Counted from the first letter of the stretch, positions 23,562 through 36,304 are shown. The stretch: DNA of 64,000 nt from Plantago ovata (GCA_028274465.1 CM051456.1:45630870-45694869); one strand, 5' to 3'. Translations and numbers: made by a program. The notes: generated by a model not told the origin, from the sequence alone.

Positions 23562-25135
23562 TGTTAGGAAACTTGTAATTTTGATGAGCAATTAACCATT
23601 CTAAATTAAGGAAAGTCCAGTAACTAGTACTCTTAAGGTCCATAGGAATTTAGAATTTTAAGGATATTGTAAAAGAGGAACGTTTGCTGAAGACTTAGAT
23701 TAGGTGCTAGATAGGTTAGTTTTACCGCTTATGATGTATCTTGTTTTCTGAAAAAGAAATACAACCTATTGAAGCATTTGCTGATGATGTACTTTGTTTA
23801 CACAAACAAACTATTGAAGCATTTAGAACCGCTCAGAAACTTGAAGATTTCGAAGACTGAAGACTAGAAGATTTTGAAGACTGGTATCTACAAAGGCACA
23901 TGTTGCTCAGAAAGTGGAAACTTCAGCAACAGCATTGCATAAGTGAAAATCTAAACGACAGAGTAGGTTGTGCTTGCTGAAACTGAGACTGGCCACTTGC
24001 TGATGAACATTTGTGACCTCTTGCTGAAAGTACTAGTATTTGCGCTCCAATGTTACTGTTTGAATTTCATTCAAATGAGCATTAAATACAAATCATGCAC
24101 GCGAAGGACATGAAGAGTAGAAGACAAACAAGGACGCTGCTGAAGGTACAAAAACAAGATAGTGACATTTTAAGGAACAAAAGCCTTAGAATTTGAAATT
24201 CAAATGGCTCCTTATTTCACTATAAATAGAGGTCATCCGGCAAAGAGTTGAAGTGTGTCAACAACGTGATCGTACTCTCACTTGTGCTTAAACTCACATA
24301 CTCTTCAAACACTCTTTACTGCCATTGATCCGTTCCAAGACTTAAAGATTGAAAAAGCTACTTGTGAAGAAATAGAACTTACACGGCTAAGAAATTAGTT
24401 AAGTGTTCTTTCTTTCATTCGAACAAGAACAAGTCTTGACACCAGAAACAATCAAATTTATTTACTGCGAAGTATTCAAAGTTTTGTTTCTTAGATTACT
24501 TGTTGTAACTGAATAAGTTATAATTAAGTTTTCTCATCCCAAACCTCTCTAACTGAAAATACACCCTTTCAGGCGTGATATTCAGGGGGAACTTAATCGA
24601 GCATAGTGTTGTTGATTAAAAGTACCAAGTTTGGTGGAGAACAAGGTTACGTTCTCTAGTTAGGTTGGAAACGAAGCAAGTGTGCTTTGGTTTCTGTTTG
24701 GATCGCTCTAGATAGGTGTTGTAAGGAACCTCAATCTTATCTTAGTGGATTCAGTCCTAGAAAGGACAAAGTGGATTAGTTGAGAGTTTACGCCACTCTC
24801 AGATACCACTATAAAAGTGTTTGTGTGATTTACTTACTGTACTTAGTTTTCAGCAAAGCATATCTATCTGTACACAGTCACTCACTTCACTTGCTGAAAC
24901 TATCACTTACTGACAAAGCACTTATTGTATCAAAGACTTCCGCTCTCTATTTTTAAGTATCAGCAAACCTAGTTACTGAAGAGTAACTTGCGCTTGCTGA
25001 GAAAGTTAAGTATCAGCAAACCCATTAATGAAAACTAATAAGTACTTGCTGAGAAAGTTTTTAAACGACGAAAGTTTGAAAAGACTATTCACCCCCCCCC
25101 CCTAGTCTTTTCTTGTTGTTTAAAGGGACCAACAA
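23562..25135 (+). repeat. 5' LTR of Sire-1
   Basis: 1574 bp, TGTTAGG...CCAACA. A TATA box (tataaata) lies at 24221-24228. A pure C run (about 25092-25103) lies just before the end. It is a few percent diverged from the Sire-2 LTR at 49059-50633. The motif TTGCTGA or its complement occurs more than ten times. Confidence 0.9.
24221..24230 (+). promoter_or_regulatory. TATA box of Sire-1 LTR
   Basis: tataaataga in the middle of the LTR, conserved in the Sire-2 LTR at 49718. It would direct the genomic transcript. Confidence 0.65.
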
Positions 25136-25137
25136 GT

Positions 25138-25149
25138 GGTATCAAAGCT
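25138..25149 (+). promoter_or_regulatory. Primer-binding site, initiator tRNA-Met, Sire-1
   Basis: tggtatcaaagc, two bases after the LTR. It matches the standard plant copia PBS TGGTATCAGAGC with one mismatch; Sire-2 has the exact form. Confidence 0.85.
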
Positions 25150-25246
25150 GGAGATTCTTTAACCTTCAGCACTGAACCTAGATCCCCTTAGGTGCTTTCC
25201 GTAAATCACTCTCACTTGATCAGTTTGGTAGGCTTTTGCTGACAGG

Positions 25247-27609
25247 ATGTCTTTAGGAGACGCTCCCTTGCTGAAGCTGGAAAACTATGAAAAATGGCGA
25301 AACAACATGATGCTACATCTTGAGGCCATTAGTGATGAGATTGTTATTGTCATTAATAATGGACCTATCAAGATCACTAAGGTTGAAAGAAGTTTTCCTA
25401 ACAAAACCACTGAAGCTGGAAAGGAAACTATCTTAGGCGAACCGGTTGATACCGTTGTTCCAAAACCAAGAGAGGAATGGACTTCCGACGAAGCTAAGAG
25501 ATTCCGTCTTGATGGCCAAGCAAGAAACATCATCATTCGATCAACTCCGGATACCATACAGTGCAAACTGTGGGGTGCTAAAACTGCTAAGGAAGCTTGG
25601 AAAATGGTTCAAGATCTTTGTGCTGGATCTGACAAAACCAAGGAAAACAAACTCGAGGTGCTGAAGTTAAAGTTCCAGAACTTTAAACAAGGTACAAATG
25701 AGTCACTGCAAGACTTGGACTTCAGATTCACAACTCTTGTTAGTGAAATGGTAGCCTTGGGTGTTGGAAATCTTTACTCAGATTCTGAGAAGGTGAAAAC
25801 CATCATCAGAAGTCTGAACCAAGAATGGATCCACACTCAGAACTTCTACTACAATCAAGGAATGCCAGACATTACACCAACAGAGTTGTTCTCTCATCTT
25901 GCTACTGTCACTACGAGACAAAGCAAAGAGAAAATGTGTTTGCTGAAAAATCGCAAAACATTGCTCTTGCTGCAAAGCCGTCATCTTCTGAAAAGAAGAA
26001 TGATAAAGAGCCTGCTGATGAAAACGCTTTGGTTGTCAAAAACATGAAGAAATTCATCAGTAAGGAACTTGAAAGGCGAAAAGCAAAAGAGAAGCTGAAA
26101 AAGCATCTTGGTAACAACTACCATAAGTACAAGAATGAGACTAGCTCACTGAACAAGCAAGCTCAGCAAGCAACTTCATCAGAAGAACCAGCAGTTGGAA
26201 ATGATCTCTGCTTTTACTGCAAAAAGCCTGGACACTTCAAAGCAAATTGCCCTTTGCTGAAAGGCAAATCTGCTGAAAAGAAGAAGAAGTTCAAAAGAGC
26301 TTTTATTGTTGAAGAAAAGAAGAAGCTTCAAGCAAAAATTGAGGCATTGTGCATTGATACTAGCTCCGAAGACAGTGAGGATGAAAGCTCAGACACTGAC
26401 GATGAAGAAGCCACTCTTGACGTAGAGATTGGCAAGGAAGTTTGTGGAATAGCTATGGAAGCTTATCCAGATGTGTCAAACTACGAGTTCTGCCTCATGG
26501 CCGGTCAGGTAAACAATCCTACCTCTGACTCAGACTCAGAAAGTGAAGACGAGATTGACCTTGACAAGATTCAAGTAGAAATCGAAAGATCTGAGAAAAC
26601 TCTGAGCAGACAGCAAGAGAAACTACAGATTGCTGAAACTCTGACCAAGCAGACTACTGAAAAGTATATCTTGCTGAAGGAAGAGACAAAAGAAAAGGAT
26701 GCTGAAATAAGGCGTCTTAAGAAGTTGATTGTTGAAGCTACAGAGAAGAATTCTCAAATGGCATTAGAATTGGAAGAGTATCAGTCCTCAATTCTAAAGT
26801 TACTTGCTGAAATCCAAGAAATGAAAAAGATGAAAATCAATTTCAAATCATATGCTGACGCAAGTAATACGCTGACTGAACTAAACTATTATTTGAGAGA
26901 TCCATCTCAGAAAGAAGGTTTAGGTGCAACGTACGAAGGTGATGACGTAATCACCAATTTCCTTTGTACGTGCTACTGATGGTGGTCAACCAGAACTCTA
27001 TCAGTACCTACGACCGTAAAGCCCGATGTTGCTACTCAAAGTAAAAAGACTTTAAAAGGAAAACAGGTTGCTGAGAAGAAAACTGTAAAGAAAAAGGATG
27101 CTGTAAAGCATTCCGCCAAACAATTTACTGAAAAGCAATTTGATAAGTCAAAAGGCAAGATTACTAAAAGTAATCAGAAGAACTTTGCTGACAAACCTGA
27201 ATCAAGTAAGGTTGCTGACACAAAAGCTCAGCATTCTCCGAAAAGTGGACTCGGCTTCAAAACCAAGCAAAGTCAACTTTTTCACGAGTATGAGCAAAGT
27301 CAGCAAAGATACATCAAAGAGATGAACAAAATCAAGCCTAAGAGTTCTGAAAAGACTCTAAATGCTAGGGCTAGAAGGAACCTTGCTAGAAAAGAACAAA
27401 CTGAAAAGTATGTTCAGCAAAAAGGTCAACCGAGCAAGACACCACATCAGAATGTGGACTTGATCAGCACAAATCAAAAGTCTTTGAGCTCAAAACCTCC
27501 TAGTTCCTCAGCAAGTAGAAAACAAGTCAAAGTTGAAAAACTTAAGACTTGGGTTTCCACTAGACGCATTCTTGAACATGTTAATGGACATCCAATAGTG
27601 GATAATTAA
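25247..27609 (+). pseudogene. gag of Sire-1
   Basis: Start Met at 25247. The copia gag (UBN2-like) domain spans about residues 1-220, then a CCHC knuckle, CFYCKKPGHFKANC (26210-26251), then a long acidic and coiled-coil-like section to about 26930 and a Lys-rich linker to 27609. A one-base loss near 25908 (compare Sire-2 at 51413) shifts the frame, and another shift lies near 26955. It forms the capsid and nucleocapsid of the particle when intact. Confidence 0.88.
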
Positions 27610-27614
27610 CTTGT

Positions 27615-30600
27615 TTGCTCTTGATTGTGCAGACTTCAGCCACGGAGACAAACGATGCAATCTGGCACTTTGATAGTGGTTGTGGAAAGCACATGACGGG
27701 CAACAAGAATAACCTTATAAACTATAGACGGTGGTCTAAAGGTCCAACAATAAGGTTTGCTGGTGGAGGATCTGGTTCTACAAAAGGCTATGGTGACGTG
27801 AAGTTTGGATGCATTACCATTACGGGAGTTCTTTATGTCAAAAATCTTAAGTTTAATCTTTTCAGCATGAGTCAGTTTGCTGACACAGGATACTTCATCA
27901 AAATCCAAAGTGATGAATGTAAACTTATAGATTTCGAGACTAAGAAGGTTATTATGATTGCAAGAAGATCAGGAGGCTTGTACACCGTAGATTGGTCTTC
28001 AGCAATCGTTGAAAAATGCCTTGTCTTAGATTACGATTGCCTTGCTGAAAAAGCATGGTTATGGCATAAACGAACAAGTCATCTAAACTTCAAGACGCTG
28101 AATAAGCTGTCTAAAAAGGCACTTGTAGTTGGATTACCTAAGGTTACTTTTAAGAAGGATGGTGTTTGCAATGCATGTCAGCAAGGAAAGCAAACCAAAT
28201 CTTCTTTCAAGAACAAGGCAGTACCGTCAACTACAAAACCTTTACAACTCTTGCACATGGACTTGTTTGAATCTTCTTCAACAAGCTACGATGGCAAGAA
28301 GTATGGTCTGGTGGTGGTAGATGACTATTCAAGATTCACTTGGGTAGTATTTATCAAGCACAAATCTGAAACTAGGACTGAAATACCTAACTTGCTGAAT
28401 AAGCTTGAAGTCATGAAAAATGACAAGGTAAAAGTCATAAGGACAGACCATGGTACTGAGTTTGTAAACCATTACATAACTGAGTATTGCACTTCAAAAG
28501 GCATACAACATCAGTTATCCTCATGTTGCTGAACGGAAGAATCGTACCCTAAAATAAGCCGCAAGAAAAATGCTTGCTGACACTGAAATAAGTGAGGCTT
28601 ACTGGGTTGAAGCGATTAATACCGCATGTTACACTCAAAACAGATGCTTGATTACTAAGGAATACAACAAAACTCCTCATGAGTTGTTTGTTGGAAGGCC
28701 TCCTAATACCACTCATCTAAGAGTATTTGGTTGTAAGTGTTTCGTTCTTAATAACGGTAGAGAATACCTAAGAACATTTCAGCCAAAGGCAGACGAAGCG
28801 ATATTTCTCGGTTACTGCTTGCATAGTAAAGCTTATAAAGTTTACAACAAAAAGGCACAAAAGATCGAAGAATCAGTGCATGTTGTATTCTACGAAAAGA
28901 CACAAGGAGTGCCTGCTGAAGAAGAAATATCAGAATGTATGAAACAGTTAATCATACACGAGCAAAGAACTGAATCTAATGCTAGGCAAATCAAGTCAAT
29001 TGAACTAAATGATGATTCTGACAATGACTCTCCTCCCCCAAGTCATGACAAGATAAATATAGTTCACGACAAGGAATTTCCAGCAAAAGACGCAGTTGCT
29101 CCGGAAGTTGCTGAAACTATGCTACCTCCCGTGCCTGATGATGAGTTACCACAATCTAGCAATGCTGAACAAGCAGTTGCTGATGAACCAATCTCAGCAG
29201 AGACACAAAATCCCAGTAGTACTGAACAAGTACATGTTGAAGAGTCACATGCTGATGAGCAAACATATCCAGATCCAACGAACAGAAAACCTGTTAATAA
29301 ATGGATTAGAGATCATCCCTCAACGGATATGATTGGTGATATTGATAAACGCCAAGTGACTAGATCCAAAGTTTCTGCTACTCATGGACTTGTTGAAGAA
29401 GCAACTGTTGTAGAAGTAGAATCATTGTTCTCTTGCTTTGTTTCAGAAATTGAACCTAAAACCATAGAAGAAGCTTTAAAGCATTCTGAATGGATCAAGT
29501 CAATGCAAGAAGAACTGGATCAATTTGAAAGGAACAAAGTCTGGAAACTTATACCACTTGCTGAAGGCAAGAAAGCTATTGGTACAAAGTGGGTGTTCAG
29601 AAACAAGTTGAGTGAGTCTGGTGAAGTAACAAGAAATAAAGCACGTTTAGTTGCTCAAGGTTACTGTCAAACTGAAGGATTAGACTATGATGAGTCTTAT
29701 GCACCAGTTGCAAGATTGGATGCAATTAGGCTTTTCTTGGCCTTTGCTGCTCACAATGACTTCATTGTTTACCAAATGGATGTTAAAAGTGCATTCTTGA
29801 ATGGTGAACTTGCTGAAGAAGTCTATTTAGAACAAACCCCTGGCTTTGAACTTCCCTCAAAAAATCAAGATGGTATACAAGCTTCAGAAAGCTGTATATG
29901 GTCTAAAGCAAGCACCAAGAGCATGGTATGATACCTTGGCTAAGTTCTTGCTGGATAATGGTTTCAAGAAAGGTGAAGTTGAGAAAACCTTATTTACCAT
30001 GAACCATGATGGTAAAATACTCTTAGTTCAAATTTATGTGGACGACATAATTTTTGGATCTAAGGACAAGCAACTTTGTGATGATTTTGCCAAACTCATG
30101 ACAAACAAATTTGAAATGAGTATGATGGGAAAATTGAATTACTTTCAAGGATTGCAAGTCAAGCAACTCAAAGATGGAATATTCATAAATCAAGCAAAGT
30201 ATGCGAAAGAAATGCTCATAAAGTTTAGGATCAAAGAGGAAGAGAAACCTGAAAAGATCCCTATGAGTGTTGGTACCAAATTGGGCTATACTAAAGAAGA
30301 TAAAAGTGTTGAAGAACACAAGTATAGGAAGCTCATTGGTTCCTTGTTGTATTTAACAGCAAGTAGACCTGACATTCAGTATGTTGTTTGTGTGTGTGCA
30401 AGATTCCAATCTGATCCAAGAGAATCACACTACAAAAAGGCAATTAAGATACTGAAATATGTCAAAGGTACAACCAATGTTGGATTATGGTATCCTAAAG
30501 ATTCAGGACTTGAGTTGGTAGGTTATTCTGATGCTGATCATGGAGGATCAACTCTTGATAGAAAAAGTGCCTCTGGAACTTGTCAGTTTTTGGGTAATAG

Positions 30601-30985
30601 ATTAATATCATGGTTCAGCAAGAAACAAACATGTGTTGCCAATTCATCTACTGAATCTGAGTACATTGCGGCTGGATGTTGCACAGCTCAAATCCCATGG
30701 ATTCAGCAACAATTAAGAGATTATGGTATTTCTGCAAAGAAAACACCAATCTTTTGTGATAATACGAGTGCTATTGCTATCACGCAAAATCCTAAGTTTC
30801 ACTCAAGGACCAAACACATTGATATTAGAAATCATTTCATTAGAGATCATGTGGAAAAGGGAGATATTGAGGTTGTGAAAGTAGGTACTGATGATCAACT
30901 TGCTGACATCTTTACCAAGCCCCTACCAGATAATAAATTCGCAATGCTAAGGTATAACCTTGCATTGATTGAATTACCTCAATAA
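27615..30985 (+). pseudogene. copia pol of Sire-1 (protease, integrase, RT, RNase H)
   Basis: The protease active-site region is WHFDSGCGKHMTG (near 27660). The integrase HHCC finger (H-x4-H ... C-x2-C) is at 28065-28180, with catalytic Asp at about 28258 and 28445. The third block before the AERKNR Glu has lost roughly ten residues and is frameshifted near 28515, and a stop follows in the same block (about 28554). RT has KTKWVF-type, [12 protein letters not shown] and YVDD (near 30035) motifs with a shift near 29860. RNase H shows SDADHGG, STESEY and the DNTSA block. The frame ends at 30985. Several lesions make it inactive. Confidence 0.9.
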
Positions 30986-31520
30986 AGGATACAATTGGCA
31001 GAATGCTGAAACAGGTATTCAGCAAGCCAAAGTACTCTTACTTCATTAAAAGCTCCTTCCACTAATTTCTTCTAAGAAATGATAGGTCACTACATGATTG
31101 CTGAAACAGGCATTCAGCAAGTAATTCCTTCAAAACGGGTATTTGTTAGGAAACTTGATCACTTGCTGAGACAGGCACTCAGTAAGAGAAAAACCTTAAA
31201 GATTGCTGAAACGGGTATTCAGACAATCAAAGATACTGAAACAGGTATTCAAGTATCAAGGGAATATTCTGAGACGGGAACTCAGAAAAAGAGCAAAACT
31301 CATTTCTCAGATTTTACCAAAGGATATCTCAAGTACAAAAGATTTTACTGATACGGCAACTCAGAAATATCTTTTAAACTTAAGAAAATATGAGATATCT
31401 AATTAAGGGGGAACTTTCAGCAAGTATCTAGGCTATTTATGCAAACTCGCTGAAAAGATTGTTGTCTATTTCAGCAAGCAATCTAATCCCATAAATCTCG
31501 GTAAAATCAATTTGTGACGT
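30986..31520 (+). repeat. Inverted-repeat cluster downstream of Sire-1 pol
   Basis: Between about 31002 and 31365 there are seven units built on CTGAAACAGGTATTCAG, spaced roughly 20-95 bp. The best, at 31099-31121, has 8-bp arms TTGCTGAA / TTCAGCAA around 7 bases. An open frame across it repeats Glu-Thr-Gly-Ile-Gln but looks like a by-product. The stretch 31366-31520 has more TCAGCAA motifs and no gene. Confidence 0.7.
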
Positions 31521-32822
31521 TGATGAACCGGAATTTATCGGGTCCCGATTCAATCAAATAATATTTGTAATTTAGCCAAAGGCAATCCACAACTACAACA
31601 AAAACCATAGTGTAGCAGTAGAATGACTCGAGTGTCGTTCTCTCAGGAATATAACTAGCTTTATCAAATCTAATTTAGAATATAAAAACAGCAGACAGAT
31701 AGCAAAGGGTTTTTTCTAACAGATAATGGAGATTGGTGATAGTATGATCCTTCTTAGCATAATGGGTCGATAATCATGCATAAATTCCTCGGTCTTGCAT
31801 AGAGATCTTTGAATCAATCTAGTGTCCTGTTGCAATTATTAAGCACTACGAAGATAATGGGTCTGACAAGTCAATCACTATTGTCCTATTGTGTTTCGTA
31901 ATTATTCAACACTACGAAGATAAACTCGCACACAGGTCGACAAGTGTCCAATTGTGCATAATAATTAATACAACATACGAGAATTTAGGCTGTGCCTGAT
32001 CAACGAAATAAAGCAATGACACGGAGTATAATGCGTGATATAGCCATTAGCATGATTATCTTCCCTTCGCTAAGAATTCACATACTACCACCAACGATAA
32101 GTTTAGCTACTCATAATAGGCATGCAATCAACAGAAATCATAGAAGAAAATATATTGAAAGATATATAAAATAAGTAGATTAAACTGTAAGATACAAGTT
32201 ACCGAAGGTTGTCAATCTCCGAAGAATTGCGATCCTACAAGCTCCAATCCGCTATGAAAATGTATCCCCTAAGCTATGGAACTCCCAGGACAGGCCCCGG
32301 GAAGTTCCTACCTAAAACTATAGAGAGAGGTGAGAAAGTAGGTCCGGAAAGATATGATTTTCGGAGAAAACTGAGCAACTATATAGGCTTCGAATTATTG
32401 TGGGGCGGTTCGCCCCACACACGCGGCGGTTCGCCCGGTGTGGGGCGGTTCGCCCCACATCTGGGGCGGTTCGCCCCAGAGAAAAACTCGCGGAATTCCG
32501 CGTTTTTGGATTTCTTCCCCTTTTCGGACTCGGTTTCTGACTTCTAGTAGCCTTCTAACCTCCAGATTCGGCCCCTAGACTTCAAATCCTATCCGGAAAC
32601 CTTCAGATACTCCAAATAGGCTTCTGGAAGACCAATTCCTTGTCAACTTCAATATAATTGCCCGGAAATCTTCGAATTTCAACAAAAACCTGTAAAATAA
32701 AATCTAAAGGGAAACGTGACACTATTCTAATAAAATGCACTAAAATATAGCTAAATTAACATAGAGGATAGCTAAAATAGGTGAAAAAGACTCGAATGAA
32801 AGTGTAAAATACACATTCATCA
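31521..32822 (-). repeat. 3' LTR of element A
   Basis: 1302 bp, TGATGAA...TTCATCA. The palindrome array 32402-32479 has four units. The TATA box is near 32379. The 5' LTR has one unit fewer and an extra 11 bases near 39597. Confidence 0.92.
32402..32479 (-). repeat. CpG palindrome array, 3' LTR of element A
   Basis: Four GGGGCGG-TTCGCCCC-type units separated by ACAC-like spacers, directly upstream of the TATA box in the sense of the element. Compare 39511-39570, where one unit is missing and others carry substitutions. Confidence 0.85.
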
Positions 32823-32835
32823 AACTCCCCAAACC
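32823..32835 (-). promoter_or_regulatory. Polypurine tract of element A
   Basis: GGTTTGGGGAGTT on the minus strand, adjoining the 3' LTR. Confidence 0.8.
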
Positions 32836-34650
32836 GAAACTTTGCTTGTCCTCAAGCAACTAAGCTAGACTCTAATGCAAAAAACATGCAAGACACAAAA
32901 TGGAGTCTCATGCCAAATAAAATGAACTAATCTACTGAATCTATCAAATAACATATGAACAAAAACCATATAAATCAAAGCATGAATATAGGTTGAAGAA
33001 TACCTCGATTGACTTATACACATCCACATAAGCACTTATGTCAAGACAAGATAGTCTCTAGTAACATTCTCTACCTGGACCTAGTCAGTGACGACGTAAT
33101 GAAGCATGCTAAGATACGAATGGTTGTCCCGTACCTATGAAACTGAGGACTTACTGCTGTTCCACCATGTTAAGACTTTTCCTCAAAAGAGGTCGAACCA
33201 GTACTAGCTCTCATCAAACGAAGGAGGGTTCCCTATAAAAGATAACACTCCCCTATTCTACCCATCTCTCAAGTAAAGTCTTAAGCTATTCACCACTTCC
33301 TGAATGGCAGGACGAGGGTGGTCTAGAACAGATGACACTCAAGACAAAAAAGATAAAAGATAAAAACACGATTACGAACATTACAAAAAATGGAAAATAA
33401 GACTCAACAATTTGCTAAACTACTATTTGGCTTCCTTTTTTGGACCCTTCTTTGCTTTTTTGGGGTCTTTTCTTTTTTTCTTTTTTTTCTTTCCAGATTC
33501 TTTTTTTCTTTTCTTTTTCTCTGGAATTTTTCTTTCTTCTTTTTTTCGATTTTCTTTTTCTTTTTTTCTAGCCAGCAGTAGCATAACAAATAGAGAAACA
33601 AAATGACACACACGACTTCCACAAACCTATTCGAAAGAATAGGTTGGAGTATAAAATTTACGGAAAAGGAAAAATAAACTCACGATACGAAAATGAAAAA
33701 TAGAAACAAGTCTAACGATGGTGTAACCCCCTCCCGAAACCTATTCGGAAGAATAGGTTATAAACAAAGGATCACACAACCTCACACTACCTCCTTCCTA
33801 GGCATTGAGCAATCTCAAAGCATGGTGAAGACTTGTTGCCTCTTAGGTACATAATTACTCGGGAAAACAACCATAAGACCCTAACATACATCATCCTATT
33901 ATAAAGGCCTTCGTGAACCGCAGTAGAGAAAACACCACTAAGTGATGTCGAGACTACCAAGCTTAACTAAGTGCAATACATAAATGTGACAAGCCAAGCG
34001 AGAAAAACCTCAAACAAATTCATAGAGATGAAGCATACGATTAATGGCATAGTTGGTTGATCTACCCAATAAAAAAGTTCAAAAAATTCGGCAATAAACT
34101 CCATATAAAACATCCAAGACTATCCTAGGATGAATGTACTGAATGCAACCTAAAAAATCTAAGAAAGCGGTAAACATGCAAATGCAAATGCAGACGGATA
34201 AAGCATGCGAGGTACTATACTCATCCTACCAATACCAAGCTCCAAACTAACAACATCAGATCACTTAAATCCCATCCCCCCTCATGAAATTAACGCTAGT
34301 CCTTAGCAGTAAGAAAATGAGGAAATAAGATGTGATACTAGATGTTACCCCATGGTTTGGCCTCGGTCGGCTGAGTGTGCTGCTTGTGAGTTATTGGGCC
34401 TGCTCTGGGAGCCTCTTATATGATCATCGGGACTTGTGTAGCGGGGGTAGTTCCATCAATAGATCGGATAGGACCAATTCAACCATCTGTATCATCATTG
34501 TCCCTATTGTCTTCATTGTCACTATAGTCGCACACATCGTCACTGGTAGAGTTGCGGTGTCGAAGGGAATCTTCAAGATTGGCCGCCTCTGTTATGGAAT
34601 CTTCTACCCGGTATCTCTCCAATAGGTTGTGAACTGTTGAAGGGGAAAGG
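32836..34650 (-). other. Non-coding 3' internal region of element A
   Basis: It holds the purine tract (33425-33570), the twin hairpins (33624-33645 and 33738-33759) and the acidic-tail end of the ORF2 region (about 34420-34650). I see no intact gene. Confidence 0.65.
33624..33759 (-). repeat. Twin hairpins of element A
   Basis: Both have perfect 9-bp arms AACCTATTC / GAATAGGTT, with loops GAAA and GGAA. Confidence 0.8.
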
Positions 34651-34800
34651 CAAGTGGTATCAGGACTACCCCCTCCAGCATTTTACACCCCAAGGAGGTT
34701 ACAGCGAGCTGCTCGGGTATTCAGAGGTTGTATTCCATGTTTTCCAATGTCGACCACATTCTCTACAGTTGATGCTCCCGATGTCTATATGATGCTCACT

Positions 34801-35220
34801 TTAGAGGCAGGCAAGGGGCAGCCCAACAAGGTGCTGGGTACCCATGTCATTATGTATTGGAACCAAGCTAGCACTTCGGAACCTTCTAGCAACTGCGAAC
34901 TCAAGATTGAATCCGTCGCGGCGAGAATGTCCCGGTGCCTTCCAGTTCACTCGAACTCTGCAGTCCTCGTGATGGAGTGATGACGTAATAATCGTTTCTG
35001 TCCCTTCGGTGGTGCATGAATAGGCATAGGAGTCCTTACTCCAGGTGTACTCTAGCTCCTCCTCTTGGATAATCCACGACGTTGTTGCAAAATCCCTTGG
35101 CTCGAACGCACATCTATCGAGGTCACCTTCCTTGACATGGTTCTTCACAGCAATCATACGGGAATGCTCCTTTCCCTTGGTATGGTTTCTACAAACAGCA
35201 GTTAGTACCTCGTATGACAC
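34801..35220 (-). CDS. ORF2 of element A, unrecognised
   Basis: 139 codons open on the sense strand of the element; no clear ATG is near the upstream limit (it opens at GTG, with a Met about 18 residues in). A 3' splice-like TTTGTAG/A lies just upstream in the element sense, so it may be a spliced exon. The E copy (57826-58125) matches through SYEVLT, FATTSWIIQEEELEYTW and KDSYAYSCTTEGTETIIT, with an in-frame indel. No known domain is recognised. It sits where pol would be. The opposite strand is also partly open, so coding status is moderate. Confidence 0.4.
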   Translation of the reverse strand: MSYEVLTAVCRNHTKGKEHSRMIAVKNHVKEGDLDRCAFEPRDFATTSWIIQEEELEYTWSKDSYAYSCTTEGTETIITSSLHHEDCRVRVNWKAPGHSRRDGFNLEFAVARRFRSASLVPIHNDMGTQHLVGLPLACL

Positions 35221-35955
35221 AAAACTGACTCATGCATATGCTAGTGTAAGAATGAAATAATCAAGCGATAAAATCAACAATCGAGCTCCCCAAACCGTAA
35301 TGTCTAGCCTAGCTACTTCATCATGCAACATACTAATGTAACTACTACATGCAATACATCACATTATGCTCTTACTAGACAACCAATATCCTTGATAACA
35401 AGGCTCAATTCATACCATAGCAGCGAAAAAATTCTACCATCATAAATCCTCATACTCAACAATTAAGCATTCTAACGTAAAATCCACCAACATTACCTCA
35501 ATAAACACAATCATATGCAAGAAATCAAAGATAAAGTCATATTGCATAGCAAGATATATCATCTAGTAGCAAAATACCCAAATCAACATTCCAAGAAAAA
35601 TTGAGCATGCAATTGATAGTAAATAACATGTCTAATCACACAAACAACATACCCATGCATCAAATAAGCATAATTGAAGCTCAAATTAGAAAACCCCCAA
35701 ATTCGAAAATTAGGGTTCTAAGGATGATACCTCAGATCTGAAAATCTAACGCATAAGGATGAAATTTGTTCGGATGGGATGAAAGATCATGTAATAGGCT
35801 TCGATTTAATCTAACGAACACTAAAATTGGTCAAGAAATGAAGAAATTATGAAGATTTGAATGTAAAACCGCGTTTTTCGGGTTTTTTGGGAGGAGGAAG
35901 GAACAAGAATGAAGAAAATGAGGTTTTGGGGAAGAAATCCGCGTTTTTGAAGTTC
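35221..35955 (-). other. Non-coding leader-like stretch before ORF2, element A
   Basis: AT-rich, no gene. On the minus strand a CTGAG/GTATCA donor-like site near 35735 and an acceptor-like site near 35190 would frame an intron of about 0.5 kb. The same arrangement is in E. Confidence 0.35.
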
Positions 35956-35960
35956 TGGAG

Positions 35961-36063
35961 CCGTGGGGCGGTTCGCCCCACGTGCGGGGCGGTTTGCCCC
36001 ACACGGGGCGGTTCGCACCCCACGTGGGGCGGTTCGCCCCGTGCTCCCCGATGCGGGGAGACG
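35961..36063 (-). repeat. CpG palindrome cluster, internal, element A
   Basis: Four GGGGCGGTTCGCCCC-like units plus a CTCCCCG-ATGCGGGGAG inverted repeat. Same motif as in the LTR array. Confidence 0.8.
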
Positions 36064-36242
36064 GTTCCTGTCGTCAGAAAATGCGGTTTAAATCCCCGAA
36101 ACCAATTTTTTTCAAAAAACCACTCGAAAAATCTCACTCAAACATCATCATATACGACACAGACAAGAACAAATTCGCATACGAGAAGCAAATAGTTCAA
36201 GAATGAATGCATGCAGAAAACCAGTAAAGAAAGCGATAAAAA

Positions 36243-36261
36243 TTCCGGGTTGCCTCCCGGA
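36243..36261 (-). repeat. Post-gag hairpin of element A
   Basis: Stem CCGGG / CCCGG, GGCAA in the loop on the sense strand, shortly after the gag-protease stop. Confidence 0.6.
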
Positions 36262-36304
36262 TAGCGTCATTGTTTAAAGTCTTTGACTCGACTCCTGTCT
36301 GCGC

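Noticed and set aside
25088-25104. C run near the Sirevirus LTR end as a functional motif
   Set aside because: Length differs between the copies, consistent with slippage; left as part of the LTR.
31002-31365. CRISPR-like regularly spaced repeats (also 63474-63624)
   Set aside because: Repeats are short, irregular and lie in plant transposable elements; no cas genes and no reason to expect CRISPR.
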